The position numbers were made by a program, and so were the translations under genes. This document shows positions 8,718 through 18,993 of a stretch of DNA of 64,000 nucleotides, in pieces. This stretch comes from VRUE01 sp963774405. GTDB taxonomy: Bacteria; Actinomycetota; Thermoleophilia; Solirubrobacterales; 70-9. Below the pieces are notes generated by a model, which ran no database searches, was not told where the DNA came from, and was given only the letters and a program-made list of their open reading frames with translations. Every line of letters starts with the position of its first letter. Position 1 is the stretch's first letter. The stretch is taken from NCBI GenBank assembly GCA_963774405.1, contig CAVZEV010000005.1, positions 372,001 through 436,000 on the forward strand, read 5' to 3'.

Positions 8718-10228
8718 CGCAGCAGCTTGATGTCGCTGATCTCGACCTGGTAGCCGCCGTACTGGTCGCCTGCTTCGGAGGCCTTGTTGAACCAGAGCAG
8801 GAAGTAGCGGGCCGGGCTGGTCATGGTCAGGTCGATTTCGGTGGTCGAGGCGGCGTTGACGGTGATGCCGACGGGTTCGCCCCATTCGGTCAGCTCTTGC
8901 GGCGGGCCCGAGGAGGCGACGAAGACCTGGCCGTCCCAGCCGGGGGTGGGGGTGCGCACGATCATCTTCGCTGCCTTGGCTGGGGCGGTGGTGGTCACGT
9001 AGATGCCGACGCCGGGGTCGGGGCCGGTCTTGGTGCCGGCGAAGGTGTCGGATTCGTAGTGCTCGGTTTCCCAGGCGGTGCCGGTCGGGTCGCCGTCGAC
9101 CGCCAGTCCGACCTTGTTGGGCACCTCTTCGCCGTCGCCCTCGGGGTCGTAATCGGTCGCCGAGCTGATCGGGATCGTGCCGCCCTTGCCCTTGTTGGCG
9201 CCGCCGCCGCCCACGCTGCCGCCGGAGATCACGAAGACGACCAGCAGCACCGCGCCGACGGCGAGCAGCAGCGCCAGCGCCGCCGCCCAGCTCCAACGGC
9301 GCCCCCCCGAGAGCTTGCGCTCCGGCGGCGGCACCGCGTCGAGCACGCTCGTCGCCTCGCCCGTGGTCGACCCCGCCCGGGCCGCCTCGACCTCCAGCGC
9401 CGTCTCGAGGTCGTCGATCATCTCGCCGATCTGCTGGTAGCGCTCGGCCGGGTCCTTGGCCGTCGCCCGCTCGACCACCAGCGCCACCGCGGCCGAGACC
9501 TCGGGGCGGCGGCGCTGCACGTCGGGCAGCTCCTCGTTGACGTGCTTCATCGCCACCCCGACCTGGCTGTCGGCGGCGAAGGGGACCTGGCCGACCAGCA
9601 TCTCGTAGAGGACGACGCCGAGCGAGTAGATGTCGGTGCGGGGGTCGACCTTGCGGCCCATCGCCTGCTCGGGGGCGACGTAGTCGGTGGTGCCGAGCAC
9701 GCGGCCGGTGGCGGTCATCCCGTCCTGCTCGAGCTGGCGCGAGATGCCGAAGTCGGTCAGTTTCGCCCGCCCCTCGGCGTCGATCAGGATGTTCTGCGGC
9801 TTGATGTCGCGGTGGACCATGTTGCGCGCGTGGGCCATCGAGAGGCCGCGGGCGATCTCGATCGCGTAGGCGATCGCCTCCTGCGGCACCAGCGCCCCGT
9901 CGCGGTTGATCCGCTGCTTCAGCGTTTCCCCCTCGACGTACTCGAAGACGATGTAGGGGTGGCCGCCGTCCTCGCCGGCGTCGATCACCGAGACGACGTT
10001 GGGGTGGGAGAGCTTGGCGACCGAGCGGGCCTCCTGGCGGAAGCGCTCGAGCTGGTCGGCCTGCTCGGACATCTCGCGGTGCATCACCTTCACCGCCACC
10101 TGCCGGTCGAGCGTCTGGTCGCGGGCCAGGTAGACCGTCGACATGCCGCCGCTGCCGAGCTTGGCCTCCAGCCGGTAGCGGCCGGAGAGCACTGTGCCGA
10201 TCATCGCGCTTGAGGGGGCGGGGCTCAT
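8714..10228 (-). CDS. Ser/Thr protein kinase with extracytoplasmic discoidin-like domain
   Basis: 504 aa. Kinase domain at about 15-280 with Lys47, HRDIKPQN (Asp141) and DFG (Asp159). One helix at about 312-335 is followed by a Gly-rich spacer and a C-terminal beta domain (about 345-504) with VDGDPTGTAWETE and YFLLWFNKA, resembling the discoidin/F5-8C type found at the ends of some actinobacterial MviN proteins. The start is ATG directly after the ATPase gene's TAG; an ATG eight codons later is possible. It is translationally coupled to the secreted SecD-head-like gene downstream, suggesting a receptor kinase plus secreted partner. Confidence 0.9.
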   Translation of the reverse strand: MSPAPSSAMIGTVLSGRYRLEAKLGSGGMSTVYLARDQTLDRQVAVKVMHREMSEQADQLERFRQEARSVAKLSHPNVVSVIDAGEDGGHPYIVFEYVEGETLKQRINRDGALVPQEAIAYAIEIARGLSMAHARNMVHRDIKPQNILIDAEGRAKLTDFGISRQLEQDGMTATGRVLGTTDYVAPEQAMGRKVDPRTDIYSLGVVLYEMLVGQVPFAADSQVGVAMKHVNEELPDVQRRRPEVSAAVALVVERATAKDPAERYQQIGEMIDDLETALEVEAARAGSTTGEATSVLDAVPPPERKLSGGRRWSWAAALALLLAVGAVLLVVFVISGGSVGGGGANKGKGGTIPISSATDYDPEGDGEEVPNKVGLAVDGDPTGTAWETEHYESDTFAGTKTGPDPGVGIYVTTTAPAKAAKMIVRTPTPGWDGQVFVASSGPPQELTEWGEPVGITVNAASTTEIDLTMTSPARYFLLWFNKASEAGDQYGGYQVEISDIKLLR

Positions 10229-11692
10229 CTAGTCCCGACCATTGTCGGACACGGCGGCGACGGCGCCCGTCTCCCAGGCGCCGAGCAGCTCGTCCGGGCC
10301 AAAGCTTGCATCGGCGCCGAGCCCTTTCTCGAAGCCGCTGCGGCTGACCGCGACCAGCTTCGCGCCCTCGGCGCCCGGGCCCTGCGTGCGCTGCCGAGCC
10401 AGCTGAGCGAGGTCCTTGGCGGAGAAGCGGCCTCGCTCTCGCCACTTGACCGAGCCGATGAATCCGATCGCCGCCGGTTCGGGCCGATCGCCGCCGACCA
10501 GGTCGACCTCGACCGAGTGATCGCGTCGCCACCAGGCACCTAGGTGGCGAGCGCCACCGAGCCGCTCGCTCAGCGCCGGATCGGCGAGCAGCCGCTCAAG
10601 CGAGTCGCGCACCAGCGGCTCGACCGCTCGTCCACGGTAAAGCTGCCAGTCGCGCTCGATCCTCTCGATGACCAGATCCGCACGACCGCGCGAGAGCTCC
10701 TCCATATGGGGGCCGACAAAGCGCAGCCAGAAGCGCAGGTACGGGTCGTTGACGATGTATTTGGGCGCCTTCTTGCCGCGCGGAACGGCGTAGGGCAGCT
10801 CACGGGCAACGAGACCCTTCTGCTCGACCAGCAGATCGAGCGCGTCGTTCAGGGTGTTTCCCTTGACGCCGCTGCGGGACTGGATGCGGCTGTAGGAGGC
10901 CTCACCGTGCCCGATCGCCTCGACCACGTCCTTCGCCTGAAGCTCGCGCGGGAACTCCGAGGCCAAGATTCGCAGCGCGGTCGCGGCGAACGGAGTCTGA
11001 TCATGGGCGAGAGCTTTGCGCAGGAACCCTCGTACCCCGGACCCGCCTGGCCAGGATGCCGCCAGCTGCGGGAAGCCTCCGACGATCAGGTAGCGGTCGA
11101 ACGCCGCCGCGGCGTCCGGCGCGGAGGTGAGGCCGCCGACCTCGGCCGGGTTTAGCCCAGCCACTCGGAGCTCCAGCGTCGGCCTACCGTGAAGAGGGGA
11201 CCGGACCCCAACCAGGCTCTCCATCATCCGCACGTCGGAGCCGATGCAGACCAGCAGCACGGCCGTCTTTTCGAGCAGGCGGTCCCATGCCTGCTGAAGG
11301 TCCGCCGGAAAGCCCCGATCGCCTTCGGCGAGGTAGGGCAGCTCGTCGATGACGAGGATCGCCGCCCGCGCGGGATCGATGCCCTGCGCCGCCGCCCGGA
11401 TCGCGGTTGGCCAGGAGTCGAAGGACGTCCCCTCGAAGGCGGGAGCCGAGGGGAGAGTCGACTGGGCGACCGCATCGGCGAAGGCGGCGAGCGCGGCAGG
11501 CCGGTCTCGTTGCGGGGCCTGGTAGAAGGCGTATGGCGCTTCGAGACGGTCGCAGAGCTCCTGGATGAGGCGAGACTTTCCCACTCGCCTACGGCCCCGA
11601 ACCCAGGCGAAGCGGCCCTCTCCGCCTTTGCCGACCCGCTCGAACTCGGCGGTCAGGGCGTCGAGCTCCGCGTCGCGTCCGACAAACCTCAC
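10229..11692 (-). CDS. AAA ATPase with C-terminal DUF234 nuclease-like domain
   Basis: 487 aa. Starts MRFVGRDAEL, then Walker A GRRRVGKS (Lys39) and Walker B ILVIDELPY (Asp116/Glu117). The middle holds a winged-helix section (SYSRIQSRSGVKGNTL) and the C-terminus carries the DUF234-type fold (WWRRDHSVEVDLVG, then KWRERGRFSAKDL), related to PD-(D/E)XK nucleases. These archaeal-type ATPases are widespread, patchily distributed and functionally unclear; some are proposed to act in defence or plasmid-like elements. A perfect inverted repeat lies just upstream of the start. The gene interrupts an otherwise housekeeping series and may be an insertion. Confidence 0.85.
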   Translation of the reverse strand: MRFVGRDAELDALTAEFERVGKGGEGRFAWVRGRRRVGKSRLIQELCDRLEAPYAFYQAPQRDRPAALAAFADAVAQSTLPSAPAFEGTSFDSWPTAIRAAAQGIDPARAAILVIDELPYLAEGDRGFPADLQQAWDRLLEKTAVLLVCIGSDVRMMESLVGVRSPLHGRPTLELRVAGLNPAEVGGLTSAPDAAAAFDRYLIVGGFPQLAASWPGGSGVRGFLRKALAHDQTPFAATALRILASEFPRELQAKDVVEAIGHGEASYSRIQSRSGVKGNTLNDALDLLVEQKGLVARELPYAVPRGKKAPKYIVNDPYLRFWLRFVGPHMEELSRGRADLVIERIERDWQLYRGRAVEPLVRDSLERLLADPALSERLGGARHLGAWWRRDHSVEVDLVGGDRPEPAAIGFIGSVKWRERGRFSAKDLAQLARQRTQGPGAEGAKLVAVSRSGFEKGLGADASFGPDELLGAWETGAVAAVSDNGRD

Positions 11693-11709
11693 AGTGGAGA
11701 CAATAGCGA

Positions 11710-11736
11710 ACTAGACACTAGTTAAGTAGTGTCTAG

Positions 11737-11737
<1 letters not shown>
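11710..11737. promoter_or_regulatory. 11-bp perfect inverted repeat between purM and the ATPase gene
   Basis: Arms ACTAGACACTA and TAGTGTCTAGT are separated by six bases. The repeat is AT-rich in very GC-rich surroundings and overlaps the purM stop codon. It lies 18 bases upstream of the ATPase start. No T-run follows on the minus strand, so an operator for the ATPase gene is more likely than an intrinsic terminator. Confidence 0.5.
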
Positions 11738-12719
<982 letters not shown>

Positions 12720-12723
<4 letters not shown>

Positions 12724-13511
12724 TGCCGCTGCAGTCTCGCAAGCACCGCGGCTGCGAGGCCGGCTCGGTAGGCGGCGTAGGGCCAGAGTGCCCGGTCGCG
12801 CTCGACCAGCTTGATCAGGCGCTGCGAGGCGAGGGTCGAGGCGAAGGAGGCCGCGGCGCCGAGCGCCAGCGAGCGGCGCAGCTCGGGCGAGGCGCCGCGG
12901 CGGGCGAGGCGGGTGCCCTTGAGCGCGCCGGCGCCGACGATGATCGGCAGCGCGATCGTGCGCGAGAGCAGGTTGGCCTGGTCACGCGAGAAGCGCCGCC
13001 AGCGGGCGGCCGCCAGGGTGATGCCGTTGCGCGAGACGCCGGGGGCCAGCGCCGCCGCTTGGGCGACGCCGAGGGCGAGGCCGTCGACCGCGCCCGCCTC
13101 GCCGCGGCCGCGCAGCTGCGGCCGGGTGTCGGCGAGGAGCATCGCCGCCGCCCCCGCGAGCAGGCCGAAGGCCGTCGCCCGCGGTCCGCCCAGCCGGCGC
13201 TCGATCGGGCGCTCGAACCTGTAGCCGACCACGGCCGCGGGCAGGAAGGAGAGCGCCAGCACGACGGCGCCGCGGCGGTCGAAGGCGCGCAGCTCCTCGG
13301 CGATCAGCCGCCGCTGGCCGATCAGCAGCGCCGCCGCCGCGCCGCTGTGCAGGGCGACCTCGAAGCTCTTGCGCACCTCGGGGTCGATCGCCTCCCAGTC
13401 CCAGCCGGCCAGCCAGGGGACGAGGACGATGTGGGCGGAGCTGGAGACCGGCAGCAGCTCGGCGGGTTCCTGCACGATGCCGAGCGCGATCGCGCGGCGG
13501 GCGGGGATCAC
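12720..13511 (-). CDS. uppP: Undecaprenyl-diphosphatase, divergent BacA/UppP
   Basis: 263 aa, GTG start overlapping the DedA-gene stop. Polytopic membrane protein with the two UppP signatures in altered form: QEPAELLPVSSSAH near the N-terminus, where the family usually has a shorter spacing before LPxSSSAH, and PGVSRNGIT, where PGTSRSGAT is normal. The catalytic Ser-Arg pair is retained. UppP dephosphorylates undecaprenyl diphosphate to recycle the lipid carrier for wall and polysaccharide synthesis. Pairing with DedA, a family implicated in carrier recycling, supports the role; reduced activity is possible given the altered motifs. Confidence 0.85.
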
Positions 13512-14149
13512 GCAGGTGCGGGACGCCGGCGGCGCTTGATCAGCAGGTAGACGATCCCGATGACGATCGCCGCCAGCACCAGGTAGTCGAGGTAGCCGAG
13601 CTTGTGGCGCCAGTCTTCCCAGTTGTTGCCGACCTTTTCGCCGACGATTGCCAACGCCAGCACCCAGGGCAGTGAGCCGGCGAGCGTGTAGAGCGAGAAG
13701 CGCCAGAAGGGCATCTTCGCCACCCCGGCCGGCAGCGAGATGAAGGTGCGCACGATCGGCAGCATCCGCGAGAAGAAGACGGTGGGGGCGCCGTAGCGCT
13801 CGAACCAGTCATCGGCCCATTTGAGGTGTTTGGGGCTGATGTGGATCAGCTTGTTCTTTTCGAGCAGGTCGAGCCGCCCGTAGTAGCCGACCGCATAGGC
13901 GATCCAGGAGCCGACGAGGTTGCCGAGCACCCCGGCCGTGACGATGCCGAACATCGTCAGTTCCCCCTTGGAGACGCTGAAGCCGGCGAAGAGCATGATC
14001 GCCTCGCTGGGGATCGGGATGCAGGCCGACTCCAGCGTCATCAGCAGGAACACGGCGACCACCCCGGCGGAGCCGATGAATTCGGTGGCGAGGTCGACGA
14101 TCGGTTCGACGATCTTGTCGCTGATGCTGGCGAGGAAGAGGAGCGGCAT
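13508..14149 (-). CDS. DedA-family membrane protein
   Basis: 213 aa from the ATG at 14149; an in-frame TTG 39 bases earlier would add 13 residues but is less likely. The family core is clear: TLESACIPIPSEAIMLFAGF, GNLVGSWIAYAVGYYGR, and FFSRMLPIVRTFISLPAGVAKM, with four to five hydrophobic helices and a basic C-terminus. DedA proteins act in membrane homeostasis, and some are flippases returning undecaprenyl phosphate to the cytoplasmic face. Immediate coupling to uppP fits that. It is divergent from the polysaccharide gene at 14207 with a 57-base shared promoter region. Confidence 0.92.
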   Translation of the reverse strand: MPLLFLASISDKIVEPIVDLATEFIGSAGVVAVFLLMTLESACIPIPSEAIMLFAGFSVSKGELTMFGIVTAGVLGNLVGSWIAYAVGYYGRLDLLEKNKLIHISPKHLKWADDWFERYGAPTVFFSRMLPIVRTFISLPAGVAKMPFWRFSLYTLAGSLPWVLALAIVGEKVGNNWEDWRHKLGYLDYLVLAAIVIGIVYLLIKRRRRPAPA

Positions 14150-14206
14150 TCGTGAAGCGGGGATTGTAGGCGTGGAGCTCAACAGCAACTAAACTGGCTC
14201 GGTTCC

Positions 14207-16092
14207 ATGCGCCGGTTGAACCATCCCGTCTACCGCAACCGGGTCCTCCAGGTCTGTGCCGACGGCGCCCTCGTCGCGCTCGCCTATTACCTGGCGTTCC
14301 GGCTGCGCTTCCTCGACGAGGGCACCTGCCGCACCGCTACTGGGTGCTCTTCGCCCAGTCGGTCGGCTTCGTCATCGCCCTCAAGCTGATCGTCTTCTAC
14401 GCCTTCGGCATGTACCAGAAGTGGTGGCGCTACGTCAGCGGCCGCGACTTCCTGCAGATCGTCCGCGCCGTCACCGTCTCCAGCGCGATCCTCGTCGTCG
14501 CCTTCACCGTGCTGCGGCCCTTCGCCCACAACCTGCCGCGCTCGGTCGCGGTGATGGACTTCCTGCTCACCCTGATGCTGATCACCGGCGCCCGCCTGGC
14601 GGTGCGCCTGATCGTCGAACGGCCCTCGCGCTCGTCCCGGGTGCCGAAGAGCGAGGTGCTCGTCGTCGGTGCCGGCTCGGGCGGCCAGATGGTGGTGCGC
14701 GAGCTGCAGCTCAACCCCGACATCGGCGTCAGCGCGATCGGCTTCGTCGACGACGACCCGCGCAAGCGCGGCATGCGCATGCTCGGGCTCAAGGTGCTCG
14801 GCTCGACCAAACAGATCGAGACGATCCTCGACGAGACCCGGCCCGACGAGGTCGTGATCGCGATCCCCTCGGCGCCCGGGACGCTGCGGGCCAAAGTCGT
14901 CGCCGCCTGCCGCGAGCGCGAGATCCGCGTGCGCACCCTGCCGACCGTCTTCGAGCTGCTGCGCGGCGGCGTCCAGCTCAACAAGCAGCTGCGCGAGGTG
15001 CGGGTCGAGGACGTGCTCGGCCGCGACCCGATCGTGCGCGAGCTCGACCGCGTCGGCGCCTACCTGCGCGACCGCATCGTCCTCGTCACCGGCGCGGGCG
15101 GCTCGATCGGCTCCGAGCTCTGCCGCCAGATCGCCCAGGTCAAGCCGCGGCTGCTGGTGATGCTCGACCACGCCGAGGACAACCTCTTCCAGATCGACCG
15201 CGAGATGGTCGAGGAGCGCCACTGCACCAACGTCGAGTCGGTGCTCGCCGACTGCAAGGAGCCCGGGCGGATGCTCGAGGTGATGCAGCGCTTCAAGCCC
15301 GGCGTCGTCTTCCACGCCGCCGCCTACAAGCACGTGCCGCTGATGGAGGCCAACCCGCTCGAGGCGGTGCGCAACAACGCGATCGCGACTCGGATCACCG
15401 CCGAGACCGCGGCCGCGTCGGCCGTCGAGCGCTTCGTCCTGATCTCGACCGACAAGGCGGTCAACCCGAAAACCGTGATGGGCGCCTCCAAGGCGATGGC
15501 CGAGTGGATCGTCGAGGCGGCCGGCCGCAAACACCCGGGCACCCGCTTCGCCAGCGTCCGCTTCGGCAACGTGCTCGCCTCCTCGGGCAGCGTCGTGCCG
15601 ATTTTCCGCAGCCAGATCGAGCGCGGCGGCCCGGTCACGGTCACCCACCCCGAGATGACGCGGTACTTCATGACCATCCCCGAGGCGGTGCAGATGGTGA
15701 TCCGCGCCGGGGACATCGGCGCCGGCAAGGGCGAGGTCTTCGTCCTCGACATGGGCGAGCCGGTGCGGATCGTCGACCTCGCCCGCAACATGATCCGGCT
15801 CGCCGGCTACGAGCCGGAGACCGACATCGCGATCGAGTTCACCAAGCCGCGGCCGGGGGAGAAGCTGCACGAGGAGCTCTTCGGCTTCGCCGAGATCGGC
15901 CGGCCGACGGCGGCGCGGCGGATCCAGCGCGCCGTGCGCGAGGCGCCGCTCGACCCCGATTGGATCGAGGCGACGCTGAACTCGCTCGAGCACCTGGTGA
16001 TGGCCGGGGACGAGGCTAATCTGGCCCAGCGTGTCGTCGAGATGATCACCGCCCCCGGCGGTGACGCGGCGGCAGTCGTCTACGACGAGTAG
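14207..16092 (+). CDS. PglF/CapD-type nucleotide-sugar 4,6-dehydratase (frameshifted)
   Basis: About 628 aa if one base missing near 14320 is restored: the frame from ATG 14207 reads into FRLRFLDEG, and the next frame continues as HLPHRYWVLFAQS. Four N-terminal helices precede a first Rossmann unit (VLVVGAGSGGQMVV), then the SDR domain with TGAGGSIGSE, HAAAYKHVPLMEANP and STDKAVNPKTVMGASKAMAEW, where Met replaces the usual catalytic Tyr as in FlaA1/PglF enzymes. It probably makes a UDP-4-keto-6-deoxy-HexNAc precursor for the surface glycan locus that follows. The break sits in a G run, so an assembly error is likely. Confidence 0.88.
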
Positions 16093-16106
16093 CCTCTCGC
16101 CCCCAC

Positions 16107-16874
16107 TTGGAGCTGATCAAGGAAATCGGCGCCTTCGCAGGCCTGGCTGCCTTTCTGGGCCTCGCTGTTCTCGCCATGCTCGCCTTCTCCCAGGCGCGCG
16201 ACATCCGTCGCCTGCGCGAGTGGGCCGGCTCGGCGCCGGAGCGCGATACCGAGCGCAAGGACTCGACCTCGGCGGCGGCGGCGAAGCGGGCCGAGGAGCT
16301 GCGCGCGCTGGAGGATGCGCGCACCGCCGAACGCGAGGCGCTCGACCAGCGCGAGGAGCGGCGCAAGCGACGCGAGGCGGGCCTGCCGGAACTGACCCGG
16401 CGCGAACGCCTCGGCGAGGGCTTCTCCAGCTTCGGCTCGCGGCTCGCCGAGCCGCGCTGGCTGGTCGGGATCTTCGTCGTCGTGCTGCTGATCGCGGCCG
16501 GCGCGGTCTACGTCGCCACCCAGGGCTCGGGCTCGGCCGACGGCAAGGGCAACAAGGTGAAGTCGGCGAAGGCGACCAAGCCGAGCGAAATCGAAGTGAC
16601 CGTGCTCAACGGCACCGCCGTGCCCGGCCTCGCCGCGACCTATGCCGACAAGGTCGAAGGCAAGGGCTTCAAGCGCGGCGCCGTCACCAACAGCAGCACC
16701 AGCTTCGCCGAAAGCATCGTCATGTTCGAGCGCGGCCACGCCCCCGAAGCCCGCAAGGTCGCCACGGCGCTCGGCATCGCCAAGGTGAAGCTGATGAGTG
16801 CCGACATCGAATCGGTCTCCGGCGGCGCGCCGGTCTCCGTCATCGTCGGCGAGGAAAATGCCTCGAGCGGCTAG
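16107..16874 (+). CDS. Membrane protein with LytR_C domain
   Basis: 255 aa from TTG 15 bases after the dehydratase stop. A first helix at about 9-27, a long charged region rich in Glu/Arg, a second helix near 125-145 and a C-terminal LytR_C domain (IEVTVLNGTAVPGLAATYADKV, then the GAPVSVIVG end). LytR_C accompanies LCP ligases that attach glycans to the wall, but no LCP catalytic domain is present here. The next gene starts inside its 3' end (17-base overlap). Glu codons turn from mostly GAG to mostly GAA after the second helix. Confidence 0.8.
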   Translation: MELIKEIGAFAGLAAFLGLAVLAMLAFSQARDIRRLREWAGSAPERDTERKDSTSAAAAKRAEELRALEDARTAEREALDQREERRKRREAGLPELTRRERLGEGFSSFGSRLAEPRWLVGIFVVVLLIAAGAVYVATQGSGSADGKGNKVKSAKATKPSEIEVTVLNGTAVPGLAATYADKVEGKGFKRGAVTNSSTSFAESIVMFERGHAPEARKVATALGIAKVKLMSADIESVSGGAPVSVIVGEENASSG

Positions 16875-17361
16875 CCGCTGGGCCGGCCTCGTCTTCGCCC
16901 TCCTCGTCCTCGCCACCCTCGCCGCCTTCGCCTGGTCGCAGCGAGTCAAGCGCGACCCGCTGGTGCTCGACCGCACCTCCTTCGTCGGCTTCCCGGTTCT
17001 CCACCCGAAGCACCCGGTCCACAGCTTCACCCCCAACGCGGATTGCCGCTACGACCGCATCCGCATCCGCTTCCGCACCACCCAGTCCGACCACGGAACC
17101 GTCCAGGTGGTCAAGCCGGGCGGCAGGCTGATCCTCACCCTCGCCCGCGACACCTACCTCAAGCGCTACCACTTCCACACCTACTACTGGGACGGCCGCA
17201 CCCGCAACGACGGCACCGCTCCGCCGGGCCGCTACAAGCTGCGGGTCAAGCTGCTTGGCCAGGAACGGGTGCTGGTGCCGCCGGGGACGATCAAGTTGCA
17301 CCACGCGGGGCGGAACCCGACCAAGGGCTGCGGGCAGGCGGCTTCGGGGGGGAAGCCGTGA
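16858..17361 (+). CDS. Membrane-anchored protein with FlgD-Ig-like beta domain
   Basis: 167 aa from ATG. One helix at about 8-26 is followed by an extracytoplasmic domain with RIRIRFRTTQSDHGTVQVV, HFHTYYWDGRTRNDGTAPPG and YKLRVKLLGQERVLVPPGTI. The WDGR-x-NDG-x-APPGRY pattern is characteristic of FlgD-type Ig-like repeats. There is no catalytic signature. It is embedded between the LytR_C gene and the O-antigen ligase, with GTGA overlap into the latter, so it probably belongs to surface glycan assembly or attachment; the precise job is unknown. Confidence 0.75.
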   Translation: MPRAASRWAGLVFALLVLATLAAFAWSQRVKRDPLVLDRTSFVGFPVLHPKHPVHSFTPNADCRYDRIRIRFRTTQSDHGTVQVVKPGGRLILTLARDTYLKRYHFHTYYWDGRTRNDGTAPPGRYKLRVKLLGQERVLVPPGTIKLHHAGRNPTKGCGQAASGGKP

Positions 17362-17781
17362 GCGACTTCCTCGCTGGGATCGGCGTGCTGGTTGCGGCAG
17401 GCGGAGCAGCGGGTGCGATCCTGCTGCCGCCGGGTCGCCTGCGTTCGCTGGCGATGCTTGCCGCGCTGGTCCTCTTCCCGGTCCTGATCCTCGGCGACCA
17501 GTGGCACTCACACCAGATCGTCGATCTGCGCCACAGCACCGGCCGCCTCGTTGCGCTGGGCTTGGTGGGGGTCGCGGTAACCGCTGCGCTCGCTTATGTC
17601 TTCAGGCGTTGGCCGATACTCCTGCCGCTCGCCATCGTCGCCGCCCTTCCGTTCCGGGTGCCGCTCCACTCCGGCGGCGACACAGCGAATCTGCTCGTGC
17701 CGCTCTATCTCGTGATTGCTGGGGGAGTGCTGGCGGTGGTGACCAGGGACTGGCGCTCCCGGCCGGCGGGGCCTGTCGCCG

Positions 17782-17847
17782 CAGGGGACCACCGCCCCTT
17801 CCGGTAGCTAAAGCTTCCTCAGGGGCGGTACCCCCTACGGCGCCACC
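17782..17847 (+). repeat. 66-bp palindromic repeat, copy 1
   Basis: Inside the O-antigen ligase gene. Two nested stems: an outer GGGGACCACCGCCCC / GGGGCGGTACCCC pair and an inner AGCT-AA-AGCT stem. It is about 86% identical to the reverse complement of 18759-18824. Three of the differing positions are compensatory pairs, so the hairpin is conserved rather than just the sequence. Confidence 0.8.
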
Positions 17848-18758
17848 CCCCGGAGGGGGCGCTGCCTGGCTACCGCGAGTGCTCGCTGCTGTGGTTGTTC
17901 TGTACGCCGTTCAGGTGCCTGTATTCCGAGGACTTCTCCAAGGGGCTACAGAACGTCTGTTTTTTCTTCGTGCCGTTCAGTTTGGTCTACGGGCTACTGC
18001 GAGATGTCAGATGGGACCGAAGGTTGCTGACGCTGGTCCTCTGGGTCGTCGGGATCGAGGCGGTCTGTTTCGTTCTGGTCGGCTCAGTGGAGTTCGTGAC
18101 CAAGAGCTTGTTCTGGAACGACCAGGTGATTCGGTCGAATGAATTCCACACCTACTTCCGGGTGAACTCGGTCTTCTGGGACCCGAACATCTACGGGCGC
18201 TACCTGTCGCTCGTCGCGGTAGTTGCGATGACCGCATTGCTTTGGGCGAGGGAGCGAAAAACGCTCGCATTGCTCACAGCGCTCATTGCTGTCCTGTGGA
18301 TAGGCCTGGTGCCAACGTTCTCGCAGTCGAGCTTCGCTGCACTCCTTGCAGGGCTGGTGGTTCTTGCCGCCCTGCGTTGGAGCCTGAAATGGACGGCGAT
18401 AGCCGCAGTAGGCGGCGTCGTCTTGACGATGCTGATCGTCACCTTGGCAGGCAGCTTCAGCTTCAACCGCATCAACATCGACACCTCGGGCCGCGCCAAC
18501 CTTGTCTCCGGCGGCGTCCACCTCTTCACCCAACGCCCGATCTACGGCTACGGCTCCGGCAGCTTCCCCAAGGCCTACCGGAAACACGTCAAGACCCGCA
18601 AAGCCCCCGTCTCGGTCTCCCACACGGAGCCGATAACCGTCGCCGCTGAGCAGGGCATCGTGGGCCTCGCGCTCTACGCAGCTCTCGTCCTAGCAGCGCT
18701 CTGGACCATGGCCACCGGCCTTCGCCCCTCGCTGTCTCGCCTAGCCGCTTCTCGCGCG

Positions 18759-18824
18759 GGTGGCACTGTAGGGGGGCCCACCCCTGAGGACGCTTTAGCG
18801 ACCGGAAGGGGTGGGGGTCCCCTG
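18759..18824 (-). repeat. 66-bp palindromic repeat, copy 2 (inverted)
   Basis: Read on the minus strand this matches copy 1 at 17782-17847 with nine substitutions and no gaps. The inner stem is CGCT-AA-AGCG instead of AGCT-AA-AGCT, and the outer stem changes G-C to A-T and A-T to C-G, keeping pairing. It sits just before the last membrane helix of the same O-antigen ligase gene. Confidence 0.8.
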
Positions 18825-18993
18825 CAGTGACAGGCCCCGCGCGCCAAGTGGCTCGCGTGGCAGTCCTCGCAACCTTTGTCGCCCTACTAGTCCACACGAT
18901 GGCCTACGCCGGCTTCTACGAGGACCCCATCACCTGGGTCCTCCTTGCAGTTGCTGTGTCCCTGCCGGCCGCCGATCAACGTAGGGTCGAGCC

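Noticed and set aside
8675..10213. Long open frame on the plus strand opposite the second kinase
   Set aside because: It is antisense to a kinase with all catalytic motifs; its translation is low-complexity Arg/Gly/Asp typical of GC-rich shadow frames.
17895..18830. O-antigen ligase as a complete gene starting at 17895
   Set aside because: It would lack the first helices (encoded at 17358-17780) and the last helix (18827-19018), and it begins and ends next to inserted repeats.
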